Assembly (NCBI GenBank): GCA_020630435.1
Contig: JAHDBJ010000017.1
Coordinates: forward strand, 1-64,000
Length of the DNA: 64,000 nt
Source of the DNA: Saprospiraceae bacterium
Lineage (GTDB): Bacteria; Bacteroidota; Bacteroidia; Chitinophagales; Saprospiraceae
Direction: 5' to 3'
This document shows, in pieces, positions 27,772 to 36,146 of this stretch. Position 1 is the first letter of the stretch, and the number at the start of each line of letters is the position of its first letter. The notes below the pieces were generated by a model. That model was not told where the DNA came from, did not search any database, and saw only the letters and a program-made list of their open reading frames with translations. Position numbers and translations under genes: made by a program.

Positions 27772-28740
27772 TCACTCTACAACATCACAATCGTAAATAT
27801 TATGTTCCGAACTACTAATAACGACTTCCATGTTTTCGCCTGTCCTGTCTATCTTGACAATTTTCCCATATTCGGCGCATTCCGTACGAGCAAAATATAA
27901 ATGCTGCGAATCTTCTGTCCATCGAGGAATACCATTCGCCGTATCATCTTTAAGCAATTCAATGGTTTGTTTATTTGCAACCTTCACCTTACGAATCGCC
28001 CATTTCCCTAAAAAACAATGCAACAATTCCCACTGGCTTTCAAAAGCGATTTCCTTGCCATCGGGTGACCAATAAGGATCGTGATCCCGCATCTCATCAA
28101 ATGTCAATCGCTGTTCATCCGTACCGTCCGTTTTCATTGTATGTACTTCCAACTCAAATAGATTAAATCCAACATAATCTTTAGGAAAAGCCGTACAAAC
28201 AATTCGAGTACCATCAGGTGACCAGCTGGGGTCCGTATACAAGCTATTCCGCTGGCTAATCTTTCTAGGATTTTGACCATTAGCATCAGTTATATAAATA
28301 TGCCAATGCCCCGTTTGATCCGTTACTGCCATCACCAATTCTTCGCCATCGGGCGACCAATCGGCTACACCTTGAGCCGTCCAGTCGTATTGTCCATCAG
28401 CAATAACTTTTCGTTGATTTGTTCCATCTGCATTTGCCATCCATAATTCTGCTTGTTCATAGTTATTATAATCACCATTTTTAGGCGATTTATACCAGAG
28501 TAAGGTTTTTTTATCAGGTGACAATCGAGGCCACCAATCCTGATGCTCATTATCAATAATCAGTTCTTCTTCTTGCCCTAGAGCATTGAGTTTATAAATG
28601 TTAATAATATTGTTCCGTTTACTATAATAAATCAATTCGAGTCCATTTTGGTCTTCAATAATATCTTCGCCCTTTGAACAAGACAAAGCAAAAAGAGAAA
28701 GTAAAACGATTGGAAAACTAAATAAAGAATGCTTTTTCAT
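27772..28740 (-). CDS. TolB-like beta-propeller (PD40/WD40) lipoprotein
   Basis: This 322-residue protein has a lipoprotein signal with lipobox LSC (Cys about 21) and several PD40 repeats marked by W(S/T)PDG(K/T) motifs (DWSPDGEELV, SWSPDGTRIV, YWSPDGKEIAF, and variant RLSPDKKTL). It should form a beta-propeller in the periplasm or at the surface, as in TolB and in PD40 proteins of Bacteroidota. No catalytic part is visible. A long hairpin lies in its upstream region. Confidence 0.88.
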   Translation of the reverse strand: MKKHSLFSFPIVLLSLFALSCSKGEDIIEDQNGLELIYYSKRNNIINIYKLNALGQEEELIIDNEHQDWWPRLSPDKKTLLWYKSPKNGDYNNYEQAELWMANADGTNQRKVIADGQYDWTAQGVADWSPDGEELVMAVTDQTGHWHIYITDANGQNPRKISQRNSLYTDPSWSPDGTRIVCTAFPKDYVGFNLFELEVHTMKTDGTDEQRLTFDEMRDHDPYWSPDGKEIAFESQWELLHCFLGKWAIRKVKVANKQTIELLKDDTANGIPRWTEDSQHLYFARTECAEYGKIVKIDRTGENMEVVISSSEHNIYDCDVVE

Positions 28741-29099
28741 CTGTTTATTTTAATTTTCTGTTAAGGTCAGATGGAACTTACCATGATTAAATAATCATTT
28801 CCTTGTGTGTTTAAGGATTACTTAATCATGGCCGTTTCATAGTTTATCATTTTTATTTTAGATGTTCCAATTTATTGTTTTGTGGATTACGATGCTGTTA
28901 ATATTATATTATTTTAAAATATCTCTTTGTTAAAAAGTGTTATTTTTATAAAAAAAGCAAGGTCTAACTTGTTAATTTTTAGCAATTTATATTTTCTCTG
29001 TAATATTAATTTAAAAGTCAGCCACCTTTTTTAGTAAAAAACTCATCTAAAAAGGTATAAAGGATTGAGACTTTTTTATCTAATTTTAAATCATAAAAA
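28741..29099. other. Divergent intergenic region with a long hairpin
   Basis: These 359 bases separate the leftward PD40 lipoprotein gene from the rightward VIT-VWA gene and contain no ORF worth noting. The only clear structure is the inverted repeat at 28781..28831. The rest is AT-rich promoter-like DNA without an exact TAnnTTTG box. Confidence 0.5.
28781..28831. repeat. Long inverted repeat / hairpin
   Basis: CCATGATTAA (28781..28790) pairs perfectly with TTAATCATGG (28822..28831). After one mismatch the stem continues with TAATC/GATTA and then CCTT/AAGG with a small bulge, closing on GTGTGTTT. No T run follows on either strand. It may be an operator, an RNA element of the lipoprotein leader, or a mobile-element remnant. 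Confidence 0.6.
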
Positions 29100-31511
29100 A
29101 TGAAATACCTAAAAGGATGGAATATAATTCTACTAGGAATTTGTTCCTTACTAGCACAACCCATTTTTGCCCAAGAAAAAAATAACGACCAAACCTTATC
29201 CCCTTATTTTTTTGTAAAAAGTGAAGACGACAGCATCGATAAAATGCCTCTTTTACATACCGAAGCTAATGTAAATATTGCAGGTGTTATTGCAGATGTA
29301 AAAGTAACTCAGCTTTATAAAAATGAAGGAAAAAAATCTATTGAAGCGATATACATCTTTCCTGCATCAACTCGTGCTGCGGTTTATGATATGCGAATGA
29401 CGATTGGTGAACGAACAATTGTTGCAAAAATAGAAGAAAAAGGAAAAGCGAGAGCGGATTATGAACAAGCAAAAAGCGAAGGAAAAAGTGCTTCTTTACT
29501 AGAACAAGAACGCCCAAACGTATTTCAAATGAATGTCGCAAATATTATGCCTGGTGATAAAATTAAAGTCGAGTTGTCCTATACAGAACTAATTGTTCCC
29601 GAAGATGGCTTATACGAATTTGTCTACCCCACCGTTGTTGGTCCCAGATATTCCAACACGCCTAAAACCGATGCCCTTGCTTCCAATGAAGACTGGGTAG
29701 AAAACCCTTATTTACATGAAGGCGAAGCAGCACCTTATACCTTCGACATGAAAATCAATATTCAAGCTGCTGTCCCTATTCAATCTGCTGTGTCAACCTC
29801 CCATAAAGTAAATATCAATTATACTTCTAAAGACCATGCGAATATCGAATTAAATGCTAGTGATAAATCTAAAGGTAACAAAGATTTTATTGTTCAATAT
29901 GTGCTTAAGGGTAAAGAAATTGAAAATGGAATGCTACTCTATGAAGGCGAAAAAGAAAATTTCTTTATGATGATGATGCAGCCGCCAGAGCGGATAATTC
30001 CAAAAGAGATGCCTACTAGAGAATATATTTTCATTGTAGACATATCAGGTTCTATGAATGGTTTCCCTTTAGATATTTCTAAAAAAATGATGAAAGAACT
30101 GTTAGGAACTTTGCAGTCCAGAGATAAATTTAATGTACTCACTTTTGCAGGTAGTGCCAATTTTTTATCGGAGCAATCGGTAACTGCTACTCCTACAAAT
30201 ATTCAGCAAGCCATGTCAACACTACAACGTAAAAGAGGAGGAGGCAGCACGGAGCTATTGCCCGCATTGAAAAAAGCAATGAGCGCACCAAAACCAGAAA
30301 ATACCTCTCGTTCTTTTGTGATTTTAACGGATGGTTACGTTACTGTTGAAAGCGATGCTTTTGACTACATCAAATCCAATCTAGGAAATGCTAATTTCTT
30401 TTCCTTTGGAATTGGTTCTTCTGTTAATCGCCATTTGATAGAAGGGATGGCAAGAGTAGGATATGGAGAGCCATTTATTGTCACCAAACAAGAAGAAGGA
30501 ATAGAAACAGCTGCTCGTTTCAAAACGTATATCCAGTCTCCTGTTTTAACGAATATAAAAACGGACTTTAGTGGTTTAGAGGTTTATGATGTTTATCCAA
30601 AAGAAGTACCCGATTTGCTAGGAGAACGTCCTTTAATTATTTATGGAAAATATAAAAATCGTCCTACTGGTAAAATTACAGTAAAAGGCGAATCTGGTAA
30701 AGGAAAGTTCAAAGAAAGTATTGACGTATCTACGGTTAAAGCAAGTAAAGAAAATCAAGCACTACGCTATATATGGGCAAGGCAGCGAATAAAGTCGTTA
30801 GACGACTATAGTAATTTGTCTAGAAATGGTATTGATGATAAATTGATAGATGAGGTCACCGATTTAGGGTTAAAATACAACCTATTAACAAAATATACCT
30901 CTTTTATTGCCATTGATTCTAAAGTGCGAAATAAAGATGGAAAAGTTGAAACCGTAAAACAGCCCTTGCCAATGCCCGAAGGCGTTTCGGATGCAGCCGT
31001 AGGAGGTAACCGAGGCGCAATTGCATATTCAACAACGAGTAATTATAAATCAAGTCTTCCTAGAACCTATAGCCCAAAGCCTAAATTTAAACCTGTACCA
31101 ATAGTTCCTTCAACAACTGTAACAGAACAAACTGTAGAAGAAGAAAAAGAAGAGGAGGTTTATGCTATCGTCGAGCAAATGCCTTTATTTGTGGGAAGTC
31201 AAGGAAATACTTATGCAGAGAAAAAACGACATTCAGATAAACTATTGTTAGAGTTTATAATCAAAAACATCCAATACCCACAAGACGCTAGGGAGCAAGG
31301 TATCGAAGGTATTGTGGTTGTTTCATTTGTCATAGATAAACAAGGAAATGTAAGAGATATTAAATTAATTCGAAGTGTTTCTCCGAGTTGCGACAAAGAA
31401 GCCCTGCGGGTCATTGGCTTAATGCCTAAATGGATTCCTGGTCGACAAAGAGGAAAAAATGTAAACGTACAATATAATTTCCCATTTAATTTTAAATTGC
31501 CTTCTAAATAA
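29100..31511 (+). CDS. Secreted VIT-VWA protein with C-terminal TonB domain
   Basis: This 803-residue protein begins with a signal peptide (residues 1-24, ends IFAQ). A VIT domain follows (about 35-165; AIYIFPASTRAAVYDMRMTIG and LEQERPNVFQMNVANI). A von Willebrand A domain has the MIDAS motif DISGS (about residues 314-318) and FVILTDGY. After a proline/glutamate linker, the last 100 residues are a TonB C-terminal domain (NIQYPQDAREQGIEGIVVVSFVIDKQGNVRDIKL, ending FNFKL). VIT-VWA proteins resemble inter-alpha-trypsin inhibitor heavy chains; TonB_C normally contacts outer-membrane receptors. A fusion of the two is uncommon and suggests a periplasmic, envelope-linked binding protein. It is a monocistron with a strong terminator. 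Confidence 0.9.
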   Translation: MKYLKGWNIILLGICSLLAQPIFAQEKNNDQTLSPYFFVKSEDDSIDKMPLLHTEANVNIAGVIADVKVTQLYKNEGKKSIEAIYIFPASTRAAVYDMRMTIGERTIVAKIEEKGKARADYEQAKSEGKSASLLEQERPNVFQMNVANIMPGDKIKVELSYTELIVPEDGLYEFVYPTVVGPRYSNTPKTDALASNEDWVENPYLHEGEAAPYTFDMKINIQAAVPIQSAVSTSHKVNINYTSKDHANIELNASDKSKGNKDFIVQYVLKGKEIENGMLLYEGEKENFFMMMMQPPERIIPKEMPTREYIFIVDISGSMNGFPLDISKKMMKELLGTLQSRDKFNVLTFAGSANFLSEQSVTATPTNIQQAMSTLQRKRGGGSTELLPALKKAMSAPKPENTSRSFVILTDGYVTVESDAFDYIKSNLGNANFFSFGIGSSVNRHLIEGMARVGYGEPFIVTKQEEGIETAARFKTYIQSPVLTNIKTDFSGLEVYDVYPKEVPDLLGERPLIIYGKYKNRPTGKITVKGESGKGKFKESIDVSTVKASKENQALRYIWARQRIKSLDDYSNLSRNGIDDKLIDEVTDLGLKYNLLTKYTSFIAIDSKVRNKDGKVETVKQPLPMPEGVSDAAVGGNRGAIAYSTTSNYKSSLPRTYSPKPKFKPVPIVPSTTVTEQTVEEEKEEEVYAIVEQMPLFVGSQGNTYAEKKRHSDKLLLEFIIKNIQYPQDAREQGIEGIVVVSFVIDKQGNVRDIKLIRSVSPSCDKEALRVIGLMPKWIPGRQRGKNVNVQYNFPFNFKLPSK

Positions 31512-31524
31512 AGTTTGTTTTAAC

Positions 31525-31581
31525 AAAACATCAAAATAATCTATAATTGTAAATAGAATAGATTATTTTGATGTTTTTTTT
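31525..31581 (+). terminator. Strong terminator after the VIT-VWA gene
   Basis: A perfect 17-base stem (left arm 31528..31544 starting ACATCAAAAT, right arm 31558..31574 ending TTTTGATGT) closes a 13-base loop and is followed by a run of T to 31581. Confidence 0.92.
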
Positions 31582-31598
31582 GTTAAAGCTTTATCCTT

Positions 31599-32204
31599 AT
31601 GAATACCCGATCAATCTATATTCTATTGACCTCAGTATTATTCCTAGTAATGGGTTGTCATTCAAAAAACGAATCCTCAACATCAAGCCCTAAAAATGAC
31701 GAAACTGTAAAACCCTCTCAATCCAATCCATCTGCCCAATCTGCTGCATACCTTATCCAAGACAGCATTTTTTTGGGGATCCACATTGGAACCGCAATTG
31801 CATCTTTACCCAACAAGAAAATAAAGAAAGCAACTTTAGAAACAGGCGAAGGGACATTCCAAGTCTATGACATTATTTCAGATAAAGGAGAAAAACTAGG
31901 CAATTTTTTACCTGATCCGCTTGATAAAAAGCGTGTTGGCGATATTATGATAACCTCTCCTTTGGCTGCTACAAAAGAAGGATTCAAAATCGGCACTACC
32001 TTTCAAACACTTGATTCGAAACTTAAAAACATTGAAGTACATGGCTCTGAAATAGAGAGTAAAACTACTGTTTTCCATGGGAATTTAGGGCTGCAATTAG
32101 ACTATCCTAGTGCAACTTATGATTTGGATAAAAATGAAATCCCCAAAGACTCGAAAGTCACTCAAATATGGATTAGGAGAAAGATTAATACCAATCCATA
32201 TTAA
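31599..32204 (+). CDS. Lipoprotein of unknown function
   Basis: This 201-residue protein has a lipoprotein signal (LLTSVLFLVMGC, lipid Cys about 20), a Ser/Asn/Pro-rich spacer to about residue 48 and a single beta-rich domain (SIFLGIHIGTAIASLPNKKIKKATLETGEGTFQVYDIISDKGE...). It should be anchored to the outer or inner membrane facing the periplasm. I do not recognise the domain. The preceding terminator makes it an independent unit. Confidence 0.75.
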   Translation: MNTRSIYILLTSVLFLVMGCHSKNESSTSSPKNDETVKPSQSNPSAQSAAYLIQDSIFLGIHIGTAIASLPNKKIKKATLETGEGTFQVYDIISDKGEKLGNFLPDPLDKKRVGDIMITSPLAATKEGFKIGTTFQTLDSKLKNIEVHGSEIESKTTVFHGNLGLQLDYPSATYDLDKNEIPKDSKVTQIWIRRKINTNPY

Positions 32205-32231
32205 ATATAAAGGTATGACGCATAACAAATA

Positions 32232-32942
32232 TTAATTCAGATAAAACTTATAGCCTATATTAATACCAAAACCCTGATTGGTTAGCTGTGCATCTATAAT
32301 CGGATCGTTCAACATATTGGTAAAACCATGATGATACCGAACATCCGCAAATAAAGCTCCTGCTCCAGCACTCCACTCTCCGCCAATACCTATTAATCCT
32401 CCCACTTCAAAGCGTTGGAAATTATCGTTCTTTAGATTAATGTCCGTTTTGTTTACAGTAATATCAATCAACAAGCTCGCTACTGTTTTTAATTTCCCAC
32501 TCATCGCATAACCTACAGTCGGTCCACCAATGACGTAGCCTTTTAATTGTTCATTACCAAATTTATATTTTAATAAAATCGGTAATTCTAAATACTTAAC
32601 TTCCGTCTCTGCCCTTGCCCCCACCTCTAAAGGAAAATTAAACAAGGTGAAATCCACACCTACTCCTGTAGAAAAACCTTTTTTTACAAAATTTATTTCA
32701 GGTTGGAAAGCAAGTTGGTTGGTCATCGGAATTTCAGCAAATCCACCAAATGCAATTGTCCGAATATTAGAAATATCTGCAAAAGCATCTATGGATTGGT
32801 TTTGTAGATTAGCTTTAGCATAATGTAAACCACCCTTGAAACCAAACGCAATAGGCTCAGAAGTATAGGTTTGAGCATTAAGATTTGATAAACATAAACA
32901 AATTGCAAAAAGTAGAAAAGAAAAAATTCGTAGCGTTTTCAT
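32232..32942 (-). CDS. PorT-family outer membrane beta-barrel protein
   Basis: This 236-residue protein has a signal peptide (residues 1-23, ends LNAQ) and alternating strands ending in an aromatic/hydrophobic terminus (GFGINIGYKFYLN), the pattern of the porin-like OMP_b-brl_2 / PorT family. FGFKGGLHYAKANL and EIPMTNQLAFQPEINFVKKG are typical strands. Such eight-stranded barrels are abundant in Bacteroidota; some support T9SS, most have no known role. Confidence 0.85.
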   Translation of the reverse strand: MKTLRIFSFLLFAICLCLSNLNAQTYTSEPIAFGFKGGLHYAKANLQNQSIDAFADISNIRTIAFGGFAEIPMTNQLAFQPEINFVKKGFSTGVGVDFTLFNFPLEVGARAETEVKYLELPILLKYKFGNEQLKGYVIGGPTVGYAMSGKLKTVASLLIDITVNKTDINLKNDNFQRFEVGGLIGIGGEWSAGAGALFADVRYHHGFTNMLNDPIIDAQLTNQGFGINIGYKFYLN

Positions 32943-33073
32943 AGAAAAATTTTAAATTGGTTGAATAATACCTTTAAAACTTTTCAAAGAGTACTATTAT
33001 TTGTTAAGGAAGGTTAAGTCTTACTTACGAGCATATTAAAGAAAAATACGATAAATCAAATGCTGTTAAAAAA

Positions 33074-33580
33074 TTAACGAACGACTCCCCTCCTCCCCAA
33101 TTCAATGACTTCACAATCTTTTATTTGTCCTTCTTCTAAAGCAAATCGAACCAGCGTCCGCATTTTGTGAAAACCATGATGACCACAGGCACCAGGGTTA
33201 ATATGTAATAAGCCATATCTTTTATCCGCCATAATCTTCAAAATATGAGAATGCCCACAGATGAACAATTTAGGAGGATGTTGTTCAATCATCGGGCGAG
33301 TACGTCGATTATATCGAGTAGGATAACCACCAATATGCGTTATCCATACGTCAACACCTTCACATTCAAAACGCAAATCTTCTGGAAATGCACGCCTAAT
33401 TTTTTGATTATCAATATTACCATAAACGGCTCTAAAAGGCTTAAAAGCCTCCAATTCTTCTACAATATCAAAACTTCCTATATCCCCAGCATGCCAGATT
33501 TCATCACAATCTTCAAAGTATTCAAATACCTTTTCATCTAAATAACTATGCGTATCTGACAATAAGCCTATCTTTTTCAT
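33074..33580 (-). CDS. YfcE/MJ0936-family metallophosphoesterase
   Basis: This 168-residue protein holds the full calcineurin-like metal-binding set: LLSDTHSYLD (DxH), HAGDIG (GD), VYGNIDNQ (GNxD), ITHIGGYP and FICGHSHILKI (GHSH), then HINPGACG. Members are small cytoplasmic phosphodiesterases that use Mn or Ni; the physiological substrate is unknown. Confidence 0.93.
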   Translation of the reverse strand: MKKIGLLSDTHSYLDEKVFEYFEDCDEIWHAGDIGSFDIVEELEAFKPFRAVYGNIDNQKIRRAFPEDLRFECEGVDVWITHIGGYPTRYNRRTRPMIEQHPPKLFICGHSHILKIMADKRYGLLHINPGACGHHGFHKMRTLVRFALEEGQIKDCEVIELGRRGVVR

Positions 33581-33651
33581 ATAAAAATCCTGTTAATTCA
33601 GCTTCACAATGAAGAATTCTATTATAAAATCGTATACAATTTCTATTTCTT

Positions 33652-33659
33652 TACCTTTG
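33652..33659 (+). promoter_or_regulatory. -7 element of the DUF2809 gene (candidate)
   Basis: TACCTTTG matches TAnnTTTG 24 bases before the start codon at 33684. No convincing -33 TTTG at the right spacing, so this is tentative. Confidence 0.4.
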
Positions 33660-33683
33660 CAATTTACTCAATTCACTTAGTGC

Positions 33684-34046
33684 ATGAAAATAAACAAACG
33701 ATATATTTGGCTTTTCATCATTTTATTTTTGGTAGAATTATGTATTGCCTTATTCGTACACGATAGGATTATTCGCCCATTTGTAGGAGATGTCTTAGTG
33801 GTAGTATTGATTTATTTCTTTTTAAAAATATTTTGGAATGCACCTAATTGGAAAGTCGCTTTAGTTGTACTTATTTTTGCTTTTAGTGTAGAGATTTTGC
33901 AGTATTTCAATATTGTAGAACTACTAGGGTTAGAAGGGAATCCTATCCTTGCAACCATTATTGGGCGAACTTTCGATCCAAAAGATCTCTTAGCTTATAG
34001 TATTGGTTTTTTATTAATCGTATTCTTTGATAAAAAGAACTTGTAA
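33684..34046 (+). CDS. DUF2809 small membrane protein
   Basis: This 120-residue protein has four predicted helices (about residues 8-27, 33-50, 57-75 and 98-116) and the DUF2809 features: FVGDVLVVVLIYFFLK, FAFSVEILQYFN and GRTFDPKDLLAYSIGFLL. The family has no known function. It is divergent from the phosphoesterase gene and converges with gldA. Confidence 0.88.
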   Translation: MKINKRYIWLFIILFLVELCIALFVHDRIIRPFVGDVLVVVLIYFFLKIFWNAPNWKVALVVLIFAFSVEILQYFNIVELLGLEGNPILATIIGRTFDPKDLLAYSIGFLLIVFFDKKNL

Positions 34047-34063
34047 CGCTATCCAATAAAAAC

Positions 34064-34969
34064 TCACTTTGTTAAATTCTGGAATATATTTTCAATAGAA
34101 ACTTTTTCCTTTTTGAGTTCTAAAAGCGTTAAACCTTCTGAAACTACAAAACGATAAACCTCAGCCCTCACATCTTTTTCTGTTTTAAATATCAATTTCC
34201 ATTTATGCTCGTCTTGAGCAATAACTTGCTCAAGGGCAGGAATCTTCTCAAAAAGAGAAGCAACACAAGGTTCTTCAACTTCAATGATAATGCTTTGTGT
34301 GTTATTTGTATTAAACTGAAGTTTATCAATCGTCTCATTTACTACAATTTGTCCTCTATTAATAATAATGACTCGATCACAAACAGCCTGAACTTCTTGC
34401 ATAATATGTGTAGAAAAAATTACTGTTTTTTCTTTGCCTATTGTCCTGATTAAATTTCGAATATCAACCAACTGATTCGGATCTAGACCTGAAGTAGGTT
34501 CATCCAAAATTAAGACTTGCGGATCATGGATCATCGCTTGTGCCAATCCAACTCGTTGTCGATATCCTTTGGATAGCATCCCAATTTTTTTATGTTGCTC
34601 TATTTCTAAACCTGTCAATTCGATCATCTCTGCCACCCGCTGTTTTTTACTAGAAATTTTATGCAGTCCCGCAATAAATTGGAGGTACTCTTTGACGTAC
34701 ATATCTTTGTACAATGGATTATGTTCTGGCAAATAGCCAATCTGTTGGCGACATTTTATTGAATCCTTATATACATTAAAACCACATACTTCTATATGAC
34801 CATTAGAGGGCATCGTGTAGCCTGTAATCATTTTCATAGTGGTAGTCTTTCCTGCGCCATTAGGACCTAAAAATCCTAATACTTGACCCTCATTAGCATC
34901 GAAAGAAATATCATTGACGGCTTTTTGCGCACCATATATTTTAGAAAGTTGACGAACAGCTACTGACAT
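34064..34969 (-). CDS. gldA: GldA-type ABC transporter ATP-binding protein (gliding motility)
   Basis: This 301-residue ATPase has Walker A GPNGAGKTT (about residues 35-43), the Q-loop QIGYLPEHNPLY, the signature LSKGYRQRVGLAQA, Walker B VLILDEP and the H-loop STH. PEHNPLYKDMYVKEYL is typical of GldA, the ATPase partner of GldF/GldG needed for gliding in Flavobacterium johnsoniae. gldF and gldG are not nearby, which is common outside Flavobacteriia. An unrelated ABC-2 exporter ATPase remains possible. Confidence 0.8.
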   Translation of the reverse strand: MSVAVRQLSKIYGAQKAVNDISFDANEGQVLGFLGPNGAGKTTTMKMITGYTMPSNGHIEVCGFNVYKDSIKCRQQIGYLPEHNPLYKDMYVKEYLQFIAGLHKISSKKQRVAEMIELTGLEIEQHKKIGMLSKGYRQRVGLAQAMIHDPQVLILDEPTSGLDPNQLVDIRNLIRTIGKEKTVIFSTHIMQEVQAVCDRVIIINRGQIVVNETIDKLQFNTNNTQSIIIEVEEPCVASLFEKIPALEQVIAQDEHKWKLIFKTEKDVRAEVYRFVVSEGLTLLELKKEKVSIENIFQNLTK

Positions 34970-35263
34970 AATTATAATTTATGTTTTTTTAACGGTTTAA
35001 AATTAATGCAAATTGTTTAGAAAGTAATTTGAATAAATTTAATACTGGATATTTCTCTACAAAAAAAATTGGTGTACAGCATATTTCATGTCATGTAATA
35101 TGTATTTTAAGGACATAAATATGTTTAATTCTAATATTGACAAAATCGATTTATTTTCATCAATCAAGACCATTTTATTTTTAGTTAAAAACAGTAGTTT
35201 TTTACCAAAATACATTTTACAAAAGTGTTACAAATAAAATTTTATTATCATTTTTTTAATTAG

Positions 35264-35276
35264 TGTAAAATTTACA
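35264..35276. promoter_or_regulatory. Palindrome upstream of pgmB
   Basis: TGTAAAATTTACA is a perfect inverted repeat with one central base, 74 bases before the pgmB start. It could bind a regulator; in such AT-rich DNA chance is a real alternative. Confidence 0.3.
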
Positions 35277-35305
35277 TTTATATTTACGATATTAACAACA
35301 CTTAG

Positions 35306-35319
35306 TACCAAAAATGGTA
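35306..35319. promoter_or_regulatory. Palindrome close to the pgmB start, candidate operator
   Basis: TACCAAAAATGGTA has perfect 5-base arms around AAAA and lies 31 bases before the pgmB start, where a repressor could block transcription or early elongation. Confidence 0.4.
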
Positions 35320-35349
35320 TTACATTATTCATACCTATTTAACTAACCT

Positions 35350-36018
35350 ATGCCTTCAATTAGAGCTTGTATTTTTGATTTAGATGGTGTCATTGTAGAT
35401 ACTGCAAAATATCATTTCATCGCATGGAGAAGACTAGCGAACGAACTTGGATTTGATTTCAATGAAGAAGATAATGAAAAATTGAAAGGTGTCAGTAGAG
35501 TTGACTCCCTAAATCTAATCCTAAAATGGGGTGGCGTTCAATTGACCGATGTTGAAAAAACTGAATGGGCGGCTAAAAAGAATGAATGGTATCTAGAATA
35601 TGTGAAACAAATGCCTGCTAGTGAAATATTAGAAGGTGTCCTTCCTTTTCTAGAAGATTTACAAGCTAACAATATTAAAATAGTTTTAGGCTCTGCATCA
35701 AAAAATGCCACTACTATCCTAAAGCAAATTGGAATTATAGATATGTTTGATGCTATCATTGATGGGACGAAAACAACAAAAGGCAAACCAGATCCCCAAG
35801 TGTTTCAACTAGGGGCTAAAGCCGTAAATGTTAGCCCTAATGAATGTATCGTTTTTGAAGATGCTGAAAAAGGTGTCCAAGCAGCTAATGCTGGTGGTTT
35901 TCATTCTATTGGAGTGGGTAGTCCCGAAGTACTTAGTCATGCGGATTATGTTATTTCAGGGTTTGAGAATCTCACACCTGCTGACATCTTTCAAAAAATA
36001 GCAACTGAAAGTGTATAA
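35350..36018 (+). CDS. pgmB: Beta-phosphoglucomutase
   Basis: This 222-residue HAD-family enzyme interconverts beta-glucose-1-phosphate and glucose-6-phosphate. The nucleophile motif FDLDGVIVDTAKYHFIAWRRLA (DxD at residues 9-11), the cap-domain LKGVSRVDSLNLIL, LGSASKNA (motif II Ser), GKPDPQVF (Lys) and VFEDAEKGVQAA are the hallmarks of PgmB. The next gene is a GH65 maltose phosphorylase that makes beta-glucose-1-phosphate, so the pair forms one pathway. Confidence 0.95.
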   Translation: MPSIRACIFDLDGVIVDTAKYHFIAWRRLANELGFDFNEEDNEKLKGVSRVDSLNLILKWGGVQLTDVEKTEWAAKKNEWYLEYVKQMPASEILEGVLPFLEDLQANNIKIVLGSASKNATTILKQIGIIDMFDAIIDGTKTTKGKPDPQVFQLGAKAVNVSPNECIVFEDAEKGVQAANAGGFHSIGVGSPEVLSHADYVISGFENLTPADIFQKIATESV

Positions 36019-36032
36019 TTATTTATAATAAC

Positions 36033-36115
36033 TAGAGTATCTATCTAGTCTGGATTAAAAATGTACTAATTTTCAAATAAAATACATTTCTAATAAAGTA
36101 CACTCAGATACTCTA
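36033..36115 (+). other. Nested inverted repeats in the pgmB-GH65 spacer
   Basis: TAGAGTATCT (36033..36042) pairs perfectly with AGATACTCTA (36106..36115). Inside, AAATGTA (36059..36065) pairs with TACATTT (36083..36089). No T run follows. The structure fills most of the 128-base spacer and may act on the message. Confidence 0.5.
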
Positions 36116-36146
36116 TGAACAAACAAATCACCAATTAAATAATACT

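Larger units (their letters stand above)
34970..35349. other. Divergent intergenic region before the maltose locus
   Basis: These 380 very AT-rich bases lie between gldA (leftward) and pgmB (rightward). No ORF or RNA gene is seen. Two short palindromes at 35264..35276 and 35306..35319 are candidate regulator sites for the maltose genes. Confidence 0.5.
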
